From contig CAVSGL010000020.1 of NCBI GenBank assembly GCA_963727465.1, forward strand, positions 1 through 64,000: a stretch of 64,000 nt of DNA. The letters are read 5' to 3'. Positions 1-9,710 of the stretch are shown here, piece by piece (the first letter of the stretch is position 1; each line of letters opens with the position of its first letter). Under the pieces are notes generated by a model. The model was not told the origin of the DNA. It searched no databases and saw only the letters and a program-made list of their open reading frames with translations. The position numbers and the translations under genes are program-made. The DNA is from VRUE01 sp963727465. Lineage in GTDB: Bacteria > Actinomycetota > Thermoleophilia > Solirubrobacterales > 70-9.

Positions 1-56
1 AACCCCCGACACGCGGATTATGATTCCGCTGCTCTAACCAGCTGAGCTACTCCGGC
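1..56 (-). tRNA. tRNA with CAT anticodon, 3' end beyond the window edge
   Basis: Read on the minus strand, the sequence from 56 downward gives an acceptor 5' strand GCCGGAG, the conserved TAGCTCAG D-arm start, and a 5-bp anticodon stem around loop ATCATAA, so the anticodon is CAT. The T-arm begins at the window edge and the 3' acceptor half is missing. CAT is read by elongator or initiator tRNA-Met, or by tRNA-Ile2 when C34 is modified to lysidine. The visible part does not separate these. Confidence 0.9.
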
Positions 57-130
57 CGGGAGGGGGATGCTAGCGGGGGATCGGTTGCAGATGACCGCCT
101 CGTTGGCGGTTGCGGTTAGCCTTGTCGATC

Positions 131-1084
131 ATGGGGGGAGACCTCGATAGGGCTGTCAGCACCTTGATCCGGGCTTGCCTGGACCTGAGCCCCTCGGAAG
201 AGCTGCTTGTGATCTGCAATCCGATCACCGAAGAGCTCGGAGCGCTGCTGCGAATCCACGCCCAGGGCGAGGGCTGCGAAGCGACGCTGGCGGTGATCTC
301 CGAGCGGGACTCGCACGCGGCCGAGCCCTCGCGGGCCGTCGCCGCGGCGATGCTCGCGGTCGACGCCGTCGCGGCGCCGACGATCCAGTCGATCTCCCAC
401 ACCGAAGCCCGTCGCGCCGCGACCGAAGCCGGCGTGCGGATCGCCTCGATGCCGGGGGTCACCGAGGAGATGCTTTCCCGTGTAATGGGAGCGGACCTAC
501 AGACGCTGCGCAAGCGCGGCACCTCGATCGGCAGGGCGCTCGGCGCCGGCGCCGAGGCGCGGTTCACCTGCGCGCACGGGTCGGACCTGCGCATCGGGCT
601 GGAGGACCGGACCGCGATCGTCGACGCCGGCGCGCTCAACATGCGCGGCGCCTTCGGCAACATCCCCTGCGGCGAGGCCTTCATCGCCCCGGTCGAGGGA
701 TCTGCGGAGGGGACCCTGGTGGTCGACGGCTCGATCGCCACGATCGGGCGGCTCAGCGAGCCGATCGAGCTCACCGTCCGCGGCGGGCACCTGACCGAGG
801 CAACCGGCCCCGAGGGCGCACAGCTTCTGGAGCTGCTGAGCGAACACGGCGCCGACGGGACGAACGTCGCCGAGCTCGGCATCGGCACCAACGAAAGCGC
901 GATCCTCACCGGCAACATCCTCGAGGACGAGAAGATCCTCGGCACCGCGCACGTCGCCTTCGGCGCCTCGGCGGCGATCGGCGGGACCGTGCAGGTGCCG
1001 GTCCATCTCGACTGCGTCGTCCTGCGCCCGACCGTGGAAGTCGACGGCGCCACGCTCGTTTCGGCCGGAGAGCTGGTCGTCTGA
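131..1084 (+). CDS. M29-type (AmpS-like) aminopeptidase
   Basis: A 317-residue protein resembling the leucyl aminopeptidase (aminopeptidase T, COG2309) group of metallopeptidases, which trim N-terminal residues from peptides in the cytoplasm. The C-terminal half carries the recognisable family blocks: NIPCGEAF followed by a glycine-rich strand, then ELGIGTN, then GTAHVAFG and VHLDCVV, which supply metal ligands (Glu, His, Asp) in the family. It is shorter than the roughly 370-410 residues of classical M29 enzymes, as is common for the AmpS-like branch. I chose ATG at 131 over TTG at 110. ftcD starts 3 nt after its stop, so the two are probably cotranscribed. Confidence 0.75.
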   Translation: MGGDLDRAVSTLIRACLDLSPSEELLVICNPITEELGALLRIHAQGEGCEATLAVISERDSHAAEPSRAVAAAMLAVDAVAAPTIQSISHTEARRAATEAGVRIASMPGVTEEMLSRVMGADLQTLRKRGTSIGRALGAGAEARFTCAHGSDLRIGLEDRTAIVDAGALNMRGAFGNIPCGEAFIAPVEGSAEGTLVVDGSIATIGRLSEPIELTVRGGHLTEATGPEGAQLLELLSEHGADGTNVAELGIGTNESAILTGNILEDEKILGTAHVAFGASAAIGGTVQVPVHLDCVVLRPTVEVDGATLVSAGELVV

Positions 1085-1087
1085 GCG

Positions 1088-1978
1088 GTGGCGCCGCTGC
1101 TGCTCGCCGTGCCCAACGTCTCCGAGGGCCGCGACGCGGCTCTGATCGAGTCGCTCGAGGGGGCCTTCTCGGCGGGCGTGCACCTGCTCGACCGGCACAG
1201 CGACGCCGACCACAACCGGACCGTCTTCACGCTCGCCGGCGAGCCGGATGCGCTGCGGGCGGCGCTGGTCCGCGGCGCCGGGGCGGCGATCGCCTCGATC
1301 GACATGAACGACCACGAGGGCGTTCACCCGGCGATCGGCGCGCTCGACGTCTGCCCGCTGGTCTGGCCCGCGCCGGCGGAGCGCGAGCCGGCCCGCGAGG
1401 CCGCGGGCGCGGCCGCCGCCGGGATCGGCGCGCTTGGCGTGCCGGTCTTCCTCTACGGCGAGCTCGCCACCCGGCCCGACCATGTCGAGCGCGCCTACTT
1501 CCGCAACGGCGGCCTCGCGGAGCTGTGGCTGCGCATGGAGGCGGGCGAGCTGCGACCGGACCACGGTCCGGCGCTGCCGCACCGCACGGCAGGGGCGACG
1601 CTCGTCACGGCCCGTCCGCCGCTCGGCGCGTTCAACGTCGAGCTCGACAGCCCGGACCTCGACCTCGCCCGCGCGGTCGCGGCCGGGGTGCGCGAGTCCG
1701 GCGGGGGGCTGGCGGGGGTGAGGGCGATCGGCCTCGCGCTGAGCAGCGGCCGGACGCAGGTCTCGACCAACGTCCACGACCCGGCGGCGGTGCCGCTCGG
1801 CGCGGTCGTCGAGCGCGTGCGCGAGCTCGCGGCGCCGCTGGGCGCGCGCCCGGTGGAGGCCGAGCTGATCGGGCTGATCCCCGCCGCCGGCCTCGCCGGC
1901 TACCCCGGAGACGTGCCGATCCGCGACTTCGACCCGGCCCGCCGAACGATCGAGGCGCGGCTTGCGGACCTGTCCTGA
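1088..1978 (+). CDS. ftcD: glutamate formimidoyltransferase
   Basis: A 296-residue single-domain enzyme that transfers a formimino (or formyl) group between formiminoglutamate and tetrahydrofolate. The N-terminus has the family signature VPNVSEGR, followed by DADHNRTVFT and a HPAIGALDVCPL block. The C-terminal half ends with IPAAGLAGY. No cyclodeaminase domain is attached and no histidine-degradation genes are nearby, so a folate-recycling (5-formyl-THF disposal) role is as likely as histidine catabolism; that is inference. It uses a GTG start just after the peptidase stop. Confidence 0.9.
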   Translation: MAPLLLAVPNVSEGRDAALIESLEGAFSAGVHLLDRHSDADHNRTVFTLAGEPDALRAALVRGAGAAIASIDMNDHEGVHPAIGALDVCPLVWPAPAEREPAREAAGAAAAGIGALGVPVFLYGELATRPDHVERAYFRNGGLAELWLRMEAGELRPDHGPALPHRTAGATLVTARPPLGAFNVELDSPDLDLARAVAAGVRESGGGLAGVRAIGLALSSGRTQVSTNVHDPAAVPLGAVVERVRELAAPLGARPVEAELIGLIPAAGLAGYPGDVPIRDFDPARRTIEARLADLS

Positions 1979-1992
1979 CAGCGCCGGCCCGC

Positions 1993-1998
1993 TAGATT
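1993..1998 (+). promoter_or_regulatory. TANNNT -10 hexamer, leaderless-type promoter for the 2007 gene
   Basis: TAGATT lies 8 nt before the ATG at 2007 with no Shine-Dalgarno between, so transcription would start at or next to the start codon. Confidence 0.5.
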
Positions 1999-2006
1999 CC
2001 GTCGCT

Positions 2007-2369
2007 ATGGCACAGACGAGGAAGAAGCGCCGTCGCAAGCACCGCGGCACCCAGGGCGGCCGGGTCGATTCGGGTCGTCGCAGCGGCCGCCCGCGCAGTC
2101 GCGATGAGGCGAAGGCCCGCGCCCGCTCCAGCCGCTCCGGCCCCAAGGTCGATGCGCCGCCCACCTGGCGCAGCTCGGCCGCCCGCGGCGTCGTCGCCGC
2201 CGCGATCTTCACCGCGCTCCTGCTGCTGCTCTTCAAACGCCCGCCGGGCGCCGCATTCGCGCTCGGCGCCTTCATGCTCGTGATCTACATACCGGCGGGC
2301 TACTACATCGACTCGATGCTCTGGCGCCGCCGCGAGCGCGCCCGCATCCGCGCACGGAGCAGGGAATGA
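2007..2369 (+). CDS. small basic two-helix membrane protein
   Basis: A 120-residue protein of unknown function. The first 55 residues are very rich in Arg and Lys (a run of KKRRRKHR near residue 5), so they probably stay in the cytoplasm or bind nucleic acid or phospholipid head groups. Two hydrophobic helices follow at about residues 58-75 and 80-100, with a basic tail after them. Its stop overlaps the start of the next gene (ATGA), so it is cotranscribed with the MBL hydrolase. No catalytic motif is visible. The start is supported by the upstream TAGATT hexamer. Confidence 0.65.
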   Translation: MAQTRKKRRRKHRGTQGGRVDSGRRSGRPRSRDEAKARARSSRSGPKVDAPPTWRSSAARGVVAAAIFTALLLLLFKRPPGAAFALGAFMLVIYIPAGYYIDSMLWRRRERARIRARSRE

Positions 2370-3010
2370 GCCTCGACGTCCAGATGCTCACCGTGGGGCC
2401 GGTGGCGGAGAACTGCTTCGTCCTGCGCCGCGAAGGGTCCGGCCGGGGGCTGATCGTCGATCCCGGCGACGAGCCCGAGCGCATCCTTGCCACGGTCGAG
2501 GCGATGGGCGTCAAGGTCGAGGCGATTCTGATCACCCACTGCCACTTCGACCACATCGGCGCCGTCGCGCCGGTCGCGACGGTCACCGGAGCGCCGGTCT
2601 ACTGCCCGGAGATCGAGCGCCCGCTGCTCGCCGACATCATGGCCTACGTGCCGATCCCCGGGATCGGCCCGTACGACAACTACGAGGCGGACGAGACGCT
2701 GAAGGGCGGCGAGACCCTCGAGCTCGCGGGGCTGACGATCGACGTCCACTTCACGCCGGGACACAGCCCCGGCCACGTCACCTACGCGATCCGCGACGAG
2801 GAGGCGATGTTCTCCGGCGACGTGCTGTTCAAGGGCTCGGTCGGCCGGGTCGACCTGCCGGGTGGCGACGGGCCGACGCTGCTGCGCTCGATCGGCACGC
2901 TGCTCGAGACCTTCCCGTCCGAGACCGGCGTCTATCCGGGGCACATGGAGGTCACGACACTCGGGGCCGAGCGGGCGACCAATCCGTTCCTCGCCGAGCT
3001 GGCTCGCTGA
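2366..3010 (+). CDS. MBL-fold metallo-hydrolase (glyoxalase II-like)
   Basis: A 214-residue metallo-beta-lactamase-fold hydrolase. The metal-binding signature HCHFDHIG is near residues 57-64, the second ligand region HSPGH near 135 and SGDVLF near 152, with the last His in the PGH block near the C-terminus. Length and motif spacing match the hydroxyacylglutathione-hydrolase-like MBL proteins often found beside hisS/aspS. The substrate cannot be read from the sequence; thioesters or other small esters are plausible. It overlaps the preceding gene by 4 nt. Confidence 0.85.
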   Translation: MSLDVQMLTVGPVAENCFVLRREGSGRGLIVDPGDEPERILATVEAMGVKVEAILITHCHFDHIGAVAPVATVTGAPVYCPEIERPLLADIMAYVPIPGIGPYDNYEADETLKGGETLELAGLTIDVHFTPGHSPGHVTYAIRDEEAMFSGDVLFKGSVGRVDLPGGDGPTLLRSIGTLLETFPSETGVYPGHMEVTTLGAERATNPFLAELAR

Positions 3011-3032
3011 AGCGGCCTGCCTCCCGCGCAGG

Positions 3033-3038
3033 TAAGGT
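3033..3038 (+). promoter_or_regulatory. TANNNT -10 hexamer upstream of hisS
   Basis: TAAGGT lies 9 nt before the hisS ATG. The gap contains no ribosome-binding site, which is consistent with a leaderless transcript. Confidence 0.45.
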
Positions 3039-3047
3039 CGCGCCACG

Positions 3048-4288
3048 ATGGCGAGCAAATTCCAGGCGCCGCGCGGGACCTTCGACGTGCTGCCGGCAGA
3101 CGCGCGGGCGAGGAGGCGGATCGAAGCGGCCGCGGCGGAGATCTGCGCTCGCGCCGGCTACGAGCCGATCGCGACGCCCGCCTTCGAGGAGACCGAGCTG
3201 TTCGAGCGCGGGGTCGGCCGCTCGACCGACATCGTGCGCAAGGAGATGTTCACCTTCGAGGACAAGGGCGGGCGCAGCATCACCCTGCGCCCCGAGGGGA
3301 CGGCGCCGATCTGCCGCGCCTACCTCGAGCACGGCATGCACAAGCTGGCGCAGCCGGTGAAGCTCGCCTACGTCGGGCCGTTCTTCCGCCACGAGCGCCC
3401 GCAGGCGGGTCGCTACCGCCAGTTCCACCAGATCGGCGTCGAGGCGATCGGCACGGATTCGCCACTGGCGGACGCGGAGACGATCATGCTGCTCGCCGAC
3501 CTGCTCGCGGAGCTCGGCGTCCCCGGGGTCGAGCTACGGCTCGGCAGCCTCGGCTCGCCCGCTGCCCGCAGCGCCTACCTTGAAGAGCTGAAGGCGCACC
3601 TGCGCGCCAACGAATCCGACCTGTCCAGGGACGTGCGCGAGCGGATCGAGCTCAACCCGCTGCGCGCCTTCGATGCCGACGACGAGGGCACGCAGGGCGT
3701 GATGGCGAGCGCGCCGACGATCGTCGAGCGCCTCGACGGCGAGGATGCGGAGCACTTCGCCGAGGTGCGCGCCCTGCTCGAGGCCGCCGGGATCGCCTTC
3801 GAGATCGACCCGACCCTGGTGCGCGGGCTCGACTACTACACGCGCACGATCTTCTCCTTCGTGTGCAGCGAGCTCGGCGCCCAGTCGGAGGTCGGCGGCG
3901 GCGGCCGCTACGACGGGCTGATCGAGCAGCTCGGCGGTCCGCCGACGCCGGCGATCGGCTGGGCCGCCGGCATCGAGCGCATCCTCCTGGCGCTCGGCGA
4001 GGACGAGGCGGGGGGTGGCCGCGACGCCTTCCTCGCCGTGGCCGATCCCGAGCAGCGCCGGCGGGCGCTCGCCCTGGCCAGCGAGCTGCGGCACGCCGGC
4101 CTGACCGCCGAGGTCGATCTCGCCGGGCGCGGCCTCAAGGGGCAGCTCAAGCACGCCGACAGGATCGGCGCCCGCCGCGTGTTGATCCTCGAGGCGGACG
4201 GCTCGGCGCAGCTGCGCGACATGCAGAGCGGCGAGCAGCGCCCGGTCGACACCGGCAGCCTGATCGAGGCGATCGCAGGCGAGGGCTC

Positions 4289-4292
<4 letters not shown>
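3048..4292 (+). CDS. hisS: histidyl-tRNA synthetase
   Basis: A 414-residue class II synthetase charging tRNA-His in the cytoplasm. Motif 2 (FFRHERPQAGRYRQFHQ) lies near residues 113-129, the histidine-binding HisA motif (LVRGLDYYTRTIF) near 257-269, and motif 3 (AIGWAAGIERI) near 303. The C-terminal anticodon-binding domain follows. Length is normal. The stop overlaps the GTG of aspS, the common hisS-aspS operon arrangement. Confidence 0.97.
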
Positions 4293-6085
<1,793 letters not shown>

Positions 6086-6089
6086 GCCC

Positions 6090-6095
6090 TACGAT
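6090..6095 (+). promoter_or_regulatory. TANNNT -10 hexamer, leaderless-type, for the 6102 gene
   Basis: TACGAT lies 6 nt before the ATG at 6102, with no room for a ribosome-binding site. Confidence 0.5.
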
Positions 6096-6101
6096 CCTCA
6101 C

Positions 6102-6389
6102 ATGAGCCTGTTTGAGCGGGTCAAGCTCGCCTTTTTCAGCCGGAGCCCCGGCCCGGGCGCGACCCCCGTGCACGTCGACGACCCGAGCTTCGACTCGTGG
6201 GAGGTGGTGCGCGACTTCGGCGACCTGCGCACCGCTCGGGCCTGGCACCAGGCGGTGGAAGAGGCCGGGATCGAAGCGGTCCTGACCGCCGACTGGCCGG
6301 TCGACCGCTTCGGCCGCGGCGATATCGCCCTGCGGGTTCGAGACGAGGACTGGAGCGAGGCAGAGTTCCTGCTCTCCAACATGGACTGA
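6102..6389 (+). CDS. small conserved protein, DUF2007-like signal-transducer fold
   Basis: A 95-residue soluble protein. The core from about residue 32 (EVVRDFGDLRTARAW) to the end, with the alternation GIEAVLTADW ... DIALRV, resembles the small ferredoxin-like putative signal-transducing proteins (DUF2007 type). It has no catalytic motif. The assignment rests on pattern only and the role is unknown. It appears monocistronic. Confidence 0.6.
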   Translation: MSLFERVKLAFFSRSPGPGATPVHVDDPSFDSWEVVRDFGDLRTARAWHQAVEEAGIEAVLTADWPVDRFGRGDIALRVRDEDWSEAEFLLSNMD

Positions 6390-6713
6390 CTCGCAGCGTG
6401 GCCCGCCGTCTGCGGAAATCTACGGTCGGCAGGGACCGCGCCGCGGTGGTACGGTTGGGCCAAGGCTCGAGTCCGTACGCGAGCCGTTCCAACGTTTGAC
6501 CCAACACAAACGGCTAGGGAGCCGATCTCTCGTGGTCCCGTGGGATCGTGAGGAGGCGCCCACCCTTCTTTTCAAGGGATCAAAGCCAGGGACGGCAACG
6601 GCGGGCTGGAGCCTTTTTTGTAGGCGTGGCTCGGTCGGGTGCGACACGCCCTTTGGGGAGAGATTTCGCTTTGTGCGCGCCACTCGCGCGTCCGAGGCCC
6701 GGACGATGGAGTC
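6390..6713. other. gene-free interval of about 324 bp
   Basis: Open frames here have no plausible start or family resemblance, and their composition is less biased than the neighbouring genes. The only notable element is a T6 run at about 6613-6618 after a short GGC/GCC hairpin, a weak terminator candidate. It probably holds the promoter of the 6714 gene. Confidence 0.5.
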
Positions 6714-7682
6714 ATGGCGAATGACTGCTCCGTTGACCACCGTCCAGGTGGAAAACGGAGCACCGATGATCTGGATCGCGTGGCGGCCAACACCGCTCAG
6801 CAGCAGCATGGAGTGGTTTCGCGCCGGCAGCTCTTGGCGCTCGGCTTCAGCGGCCGTGCGATTGAAGGGCGGCTCGGACGAGGAATCCTTCATCCGATCC
6901 ATCGTGGGGTCTACGCCTTCGGCTATCGACGTCGGACGAAGGAGGAGCGATGGATGGCGGCGGTTCTTGCCTGTGGGCCGGGAGCGGCGCTGAGTCACCG
7001 ATCTGCCGCGCGTCTGTGGGGTCTGGCGCCAGGCTCGAGTCGGGCGATTGAGGTGACGAGGGCGAGTGGGTGGAGGGCGCCTGACGGGGTCGTCGTCCAC
7101 CGGTGCCCAACGCCCGCGGACGAGCGGACGGTGGTTGAGGGGATCTCGGTCACCATCGTGCCGCGGACGGTTCTCGACTACGCGGCGACGGCGTCGCGGC
7201 GCGAGGTCGAGCGGGCGCTGAACGAGATCGAAGTGCGGCAGTTGCGCGACCGGTTGTCGATTCGGGATCTGCTCCAGCGCTATCCCCGGCGCAGGGGCGC
7301 GGCCGTGGTGCGGGCGCTGCTTGACGAGGCCGCCGAGACCAGGGGAGTCACGAAGCGAGAACTCGAGGAACGGTTTGCGCTGTTTGTCGACCGCCACGGG
7401 TTTCCACGGCCGCGCCGCAACGCGGACCTCGCCGTTCGGGGGCGCTTCTTCAACGTGGACTGCCTGTGGTCCGACGCGGGTCTCGTGGTCGAGCTCGACG
7501 GTCGCGCGGCCCATGAAACCCGCAGGGCATTCGAGCGCGACCGGGGGCGCGATCGGCTGATGCTCGTCGAGGGCTGGCGGGTCATGCGGGTCACCTGGGC
7601 GCAGTTGCATGACGAAGAGGAGGCGCTCGCAGCCGACATCCGAGCCGCGCTGGCCGGCTCGTCTCTACGCTTTGACCAATGA
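6714..7682 (+). CDS. AbiEi-like antitoxin N-terminal domain plus DUF559 (VSR-like) domain protein
   Basis: A 322-residue protein. Residues about 20-100 resemble the winged-helix N-terminal domain of type IV antitoxins: GVVSRRQLLALGFSG, then RGVYAFGY, then ALSHRSAARLWGL. The C-terminal 100 residues fit DUF559, related to very-short-patch-repair-like endonucleases, with the core NVDCLWSDAGLVVELDGRAAH and a closing RDRLMLVEGWRVMRVTW. ATG at 6714 is favoured over the upstream start at 6639. The stop overlaps the start of the IscU-MnmA gene by 4 nt, so the two are probably cotranslated. No AbiEii-type toxin is adjacent; the function is unproven. Confidence 0.75.
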   Translation: MANDCSVDHRPGGKRSTDDLDRVAANTAQQQHGVVSRRQLLALGFSGRAIEGRLGRGILHPIHRGVYAFGYRRRTKEERWMAAVLACGPGAALSHRSAARLWGLAPGSSRAIEVTRASGWRAPDGVVVHRCPTPADERTVVEGISVTIVPRTVLDYAATASRREVERALNEIEVRQLRDRLSIRDLLQRYPRRRGAAVVRALLDEAAETRGVTKRELEERFALFVDRHGFPRPRRNADLAVRGRFFNVDCLWSDAGLVVELDGRAAHETRRAFERDRGRDRLMLVEGWRVMRVTWAQLHDEEEALAADIRAALAGSSLRFDQ

Positions 7683-9151
7683 GCCGGGAGCTCTTCGAGC
7701 ACTATCTGCGTGACGACTCGCGCCTTGGGCCGGCGCCGGAGGACGCGTTCACGGGCGCCGCCGGCGGGGCCGCATGCGGGGATCTCTCGCGGGTTTCGCT
7801 CATGATCGACGGCGGGCGCATCGCCGCCGTCACCTTCGACGCCGAGGGCTGCGGAGCCACCCGTGCGGCGACCGCGGCCGTCGCCGAGCTGGTCGAGGGA
7901 GCGCCGGTCATTGACGCGGCGCGGATCGGAACCGACGAGCTGGACGAGGCCGTGGGGGGGCTGACGCCGGCAAAGCGACACGCGGCGCAGCTCGCAGCCG
8001 ACGCCCTGCACCGGGCCCTGGCCAGCGCCGCCGCGTCGAATCTTCGACTCGTCCCCGACGGACCCAACGGCGCCGGCGAAGGCGAGGGCGAGCGCGTCCT
8101 CGTCGCCATGTCCGGCGGGGTCGACAGCGCCGTTGCCGCGCTGCTCGAACGCGAGCGCGGCGCCGACGTGCTTGCGGTCACGCTGAAGCTCTGGGCCGAC
8201 CCCGAGACCGACGGCGCGAAGGCCTGCTGCTCGCCGGAGGCCGTGCTCGGCGCCCGCGCGGTCGCGCACTCGCTCGGCATCCCGCACCTCACGCTCGACC
8301 TCGAGCATGAGTTCCGCCGCCGTGTGGTCGGCGCCTTCCTCGACGGTTACGGGGCGGGCGCGACGCCGAATCCCTGCATCGTCTGCAACGGCGAGGTGCG
8401 GATCGCGGCGATGGTCGACCTCGCCGAGCGACTCGGGGCCGAGCGCTTGGTCACGGGGCACTACGCGCGGATCGTCGACGACGGTGACGGTCCGCTGCTG
8501 GCGGCCGCCGCCGACCGGGGCAAGGACCAGAGCTACATGCTTGCCGCCCTGCCGACGGAGCTGCTGAGCCGGGTGCGTTTCCCGCTGACCGAGCTGACCA
8601 AGCCGCAGGTGCGGGAGATCGCCGCCCGGCACGAGCTCGCGGTTGCCGAGAAGCCCGAGAGCCAGGATCTCTGCTTCCTCGCCGGACAGGGCAAGGAGCG
8701 CTTCCTGCGCCGCCACGGCGGCGCCGCCGCGCACGACGGAGCGGTGCTCGATCGGCGCGGTCGCACGATCGGCCGCCACCGCGGCCACCACAACTTCACC
8801 GTCGGCCAGCGACGCGGGCTCGGCGTCTCGGCGCCGGAGCCGCTGTACGTCCTCGCCACCGATGCGGCAGCCAACACGGTCACGGTCGGCACCCGTGAGG
8901 ATCTCGCGACCCGCCGCGTGCGAATCCGCGACGTGGTCCTGCATCGCGACGGCAGCCGCGTCGACGCGGTGAAGCTGCGCTATCGCGCCGAGCCGGTTGC
9001 CGCCTCGGTCGCCGCCGGGGGAGCGGGAAGGCTCGCCGAGGTCGAGGTGGAGCTCGGCGAGTCCTTCGATGCCGCCTCGCCCGGCCAGGCGGCCGTGCTG
9101 CTCTGCGGCGAGGCGATCATCGGCCACGGGACCATCGTCCAGGCCATCTAG
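7679..9151 (+). CDS. mnmA: IscU/NifU-like scaffold domain fused to tRNA 2-thiouridylase MnmA
   Basis: A 490-residue fusion. Residues about 5-118 resemble an IscU/SufU Fe-S scaffold, with Cys33-Gly-Asp35 and Cys58 in the positions of the first two cluster cysteines. The expected third (His-Cys in IscU) reads His101-Ala102, so one ligand is missing. Residues about 138-490 form MnmA, which thiolates U34 of Lys, Glu and Gln tRNAs: PP-loop SGGVDS at 145-150, NPCIVCN with Cys233 and Cys236, and Cys332 in ESQDLC. Three conserved cysteines fit a cluster-dependent MnmA. The fusion implies that cluster or sulfur supply is coupled to thiolation; this is inference. Confidence 0.92.
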   Translation: MSRELFEHYLRDDSRLGPAPEDAFTGAAGGAACGDLSRVSLMIDGGRIAAVTFDAEGCGATRAATAAVAELVEGAPVIDAARIGTDELDEAVGGLTPAKRHAAQLAADALHRALASAAASNLRLVPDGPNGAGEGEGERVLVAMSGGVDSAVAALLERERGADVLAVTLKLWADPETDGAKACCSPEAVLGARAVAHSLGIPHLTLDLEHEFRRRVVGAFLDGYGAGATPNPCIVCNGEVRIAAMVDLAERLGAERLVTGHYARIVDDGDGPLLAAAADRGKDQSYMLAALPTELLSRVRFPLTELTKPQVREIAARHELAVAEKPESQDLCFLAGQGKERFLRRHGGAAAHDGAVLDRRGRTIGRHRGHHNFTVGQRRGLGVSAPEPLYVLATDAAANTVTVGTREDLATRRVRIRDVVLHRDGSRVDAVKLRYRAEPVAASVAAGGAGRLAEVEVELGESFDAASPGQAAVLLCGEAIIGHGTIVQAI

Positions 9152-9580
9152 CTAGCTCGCTTCCTTTTCGGCTTCGCGTTCTTCGCGGGCTCTTTCGCGG
9201 GCTTCCCTGTGTTCCTGCCGGCGCAACGCGTTGACGTCGTGGACGCAACGGGAGAAGGCGGTCCCCTTCTCGCCCTTTTCGTGCTTGCGGCTTTCGCCCT
9301 TGCAAACCCGGCCCGGGGCCATTTCTTTGTGGTTGGCCGCCTGAGCCATGTTCTTCACGCAGCGCGAGAACGCCGTGCCCTTTTCGCCCGCTTCGTGCTT
9401 GCGGCTCTCTTCCTTGCAGTAGCGACCGTAGGCCTTCGCCTTGGCGGGCGGGCCGTTTTCGTGCCCGTGCGCCTGGCCGTACGGCGGCGAGCCTTGGGGT
9501 TTGCCCAGCGCGAGCGCGGCGGGGCTGGCGCTCAGCGCGAGCGCGCCGGCGACAACGGCGACCTTGGTTTGGAACCTCAT
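9152..9580 (-). CDS. secreted protein with two KGTAFSRCV repeats
   Basis: A 142-residue protein with a signal peptide (basic MRFQTK, hydrophobic stretch, ALA cleavage region near residue 25). The mature part has two near-identical units at about residues 55-80 and 93-118, each of the form C-K-x-x-SRKH-x-x-GEKGTAFS-x-C-V with two cysteines, followed by a highly charged Arg/Glu tail that probably forms a helix. The function is unknown. ATG at 9578-9580 is preceded by a strong ribosome-binding site. It converges on mnmA with no gap between the stop codons. Confidence 0.8.
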   Translation of the reverse strand: MRFQTKVAVVAGALALSASPAALALGKPQGSPPYGQAHGHENGPPAKAKAYGRYCKEESRKHEAGEKGTAFSRCVKNMAQAANHKEMAPGRVCKGESRKHEKGEKGTAFSRCVHDVNALRRQEHREARERAREEREAEKEAS

Positions 9581-9587
9581 CGACCTA

Positions 9588-9595
9588 CCCTCCTT
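9588..9595 (-). promoter_or_regulatory. strong ribosome-binding site AAGGAGGG
   Basis: Seven nt before the ATG of the secreted repeat protein. Its strength is unusual in this window and fixes the start at 9580. Confidence 0.8.
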
Positions 9596-9710
9596 CGGCG
9601 GTGTCTTCGCGCAGGCCGCGCCCGCGAGCTGTCCTCGTTGGTTGAACGGAACGGGGCGCCCGTCGTCAGGCGGCACCGCGCTTCCGGGGCCGAACTCCTG
9701 GACGAATGAT

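Noticed and set aside
175..1995. 606-codon frame overlapping the aminopeptidase and ftcD
   Set aside because: Arg-rich shadow frame; the alternative frames carry real family motifs.
6496..6993. 165-codon frame before the DUF559 gene
   Set aside because: Overlaps the well-supported AbiEi-like N-terminus in another frame and lacks codon bias or similarity.
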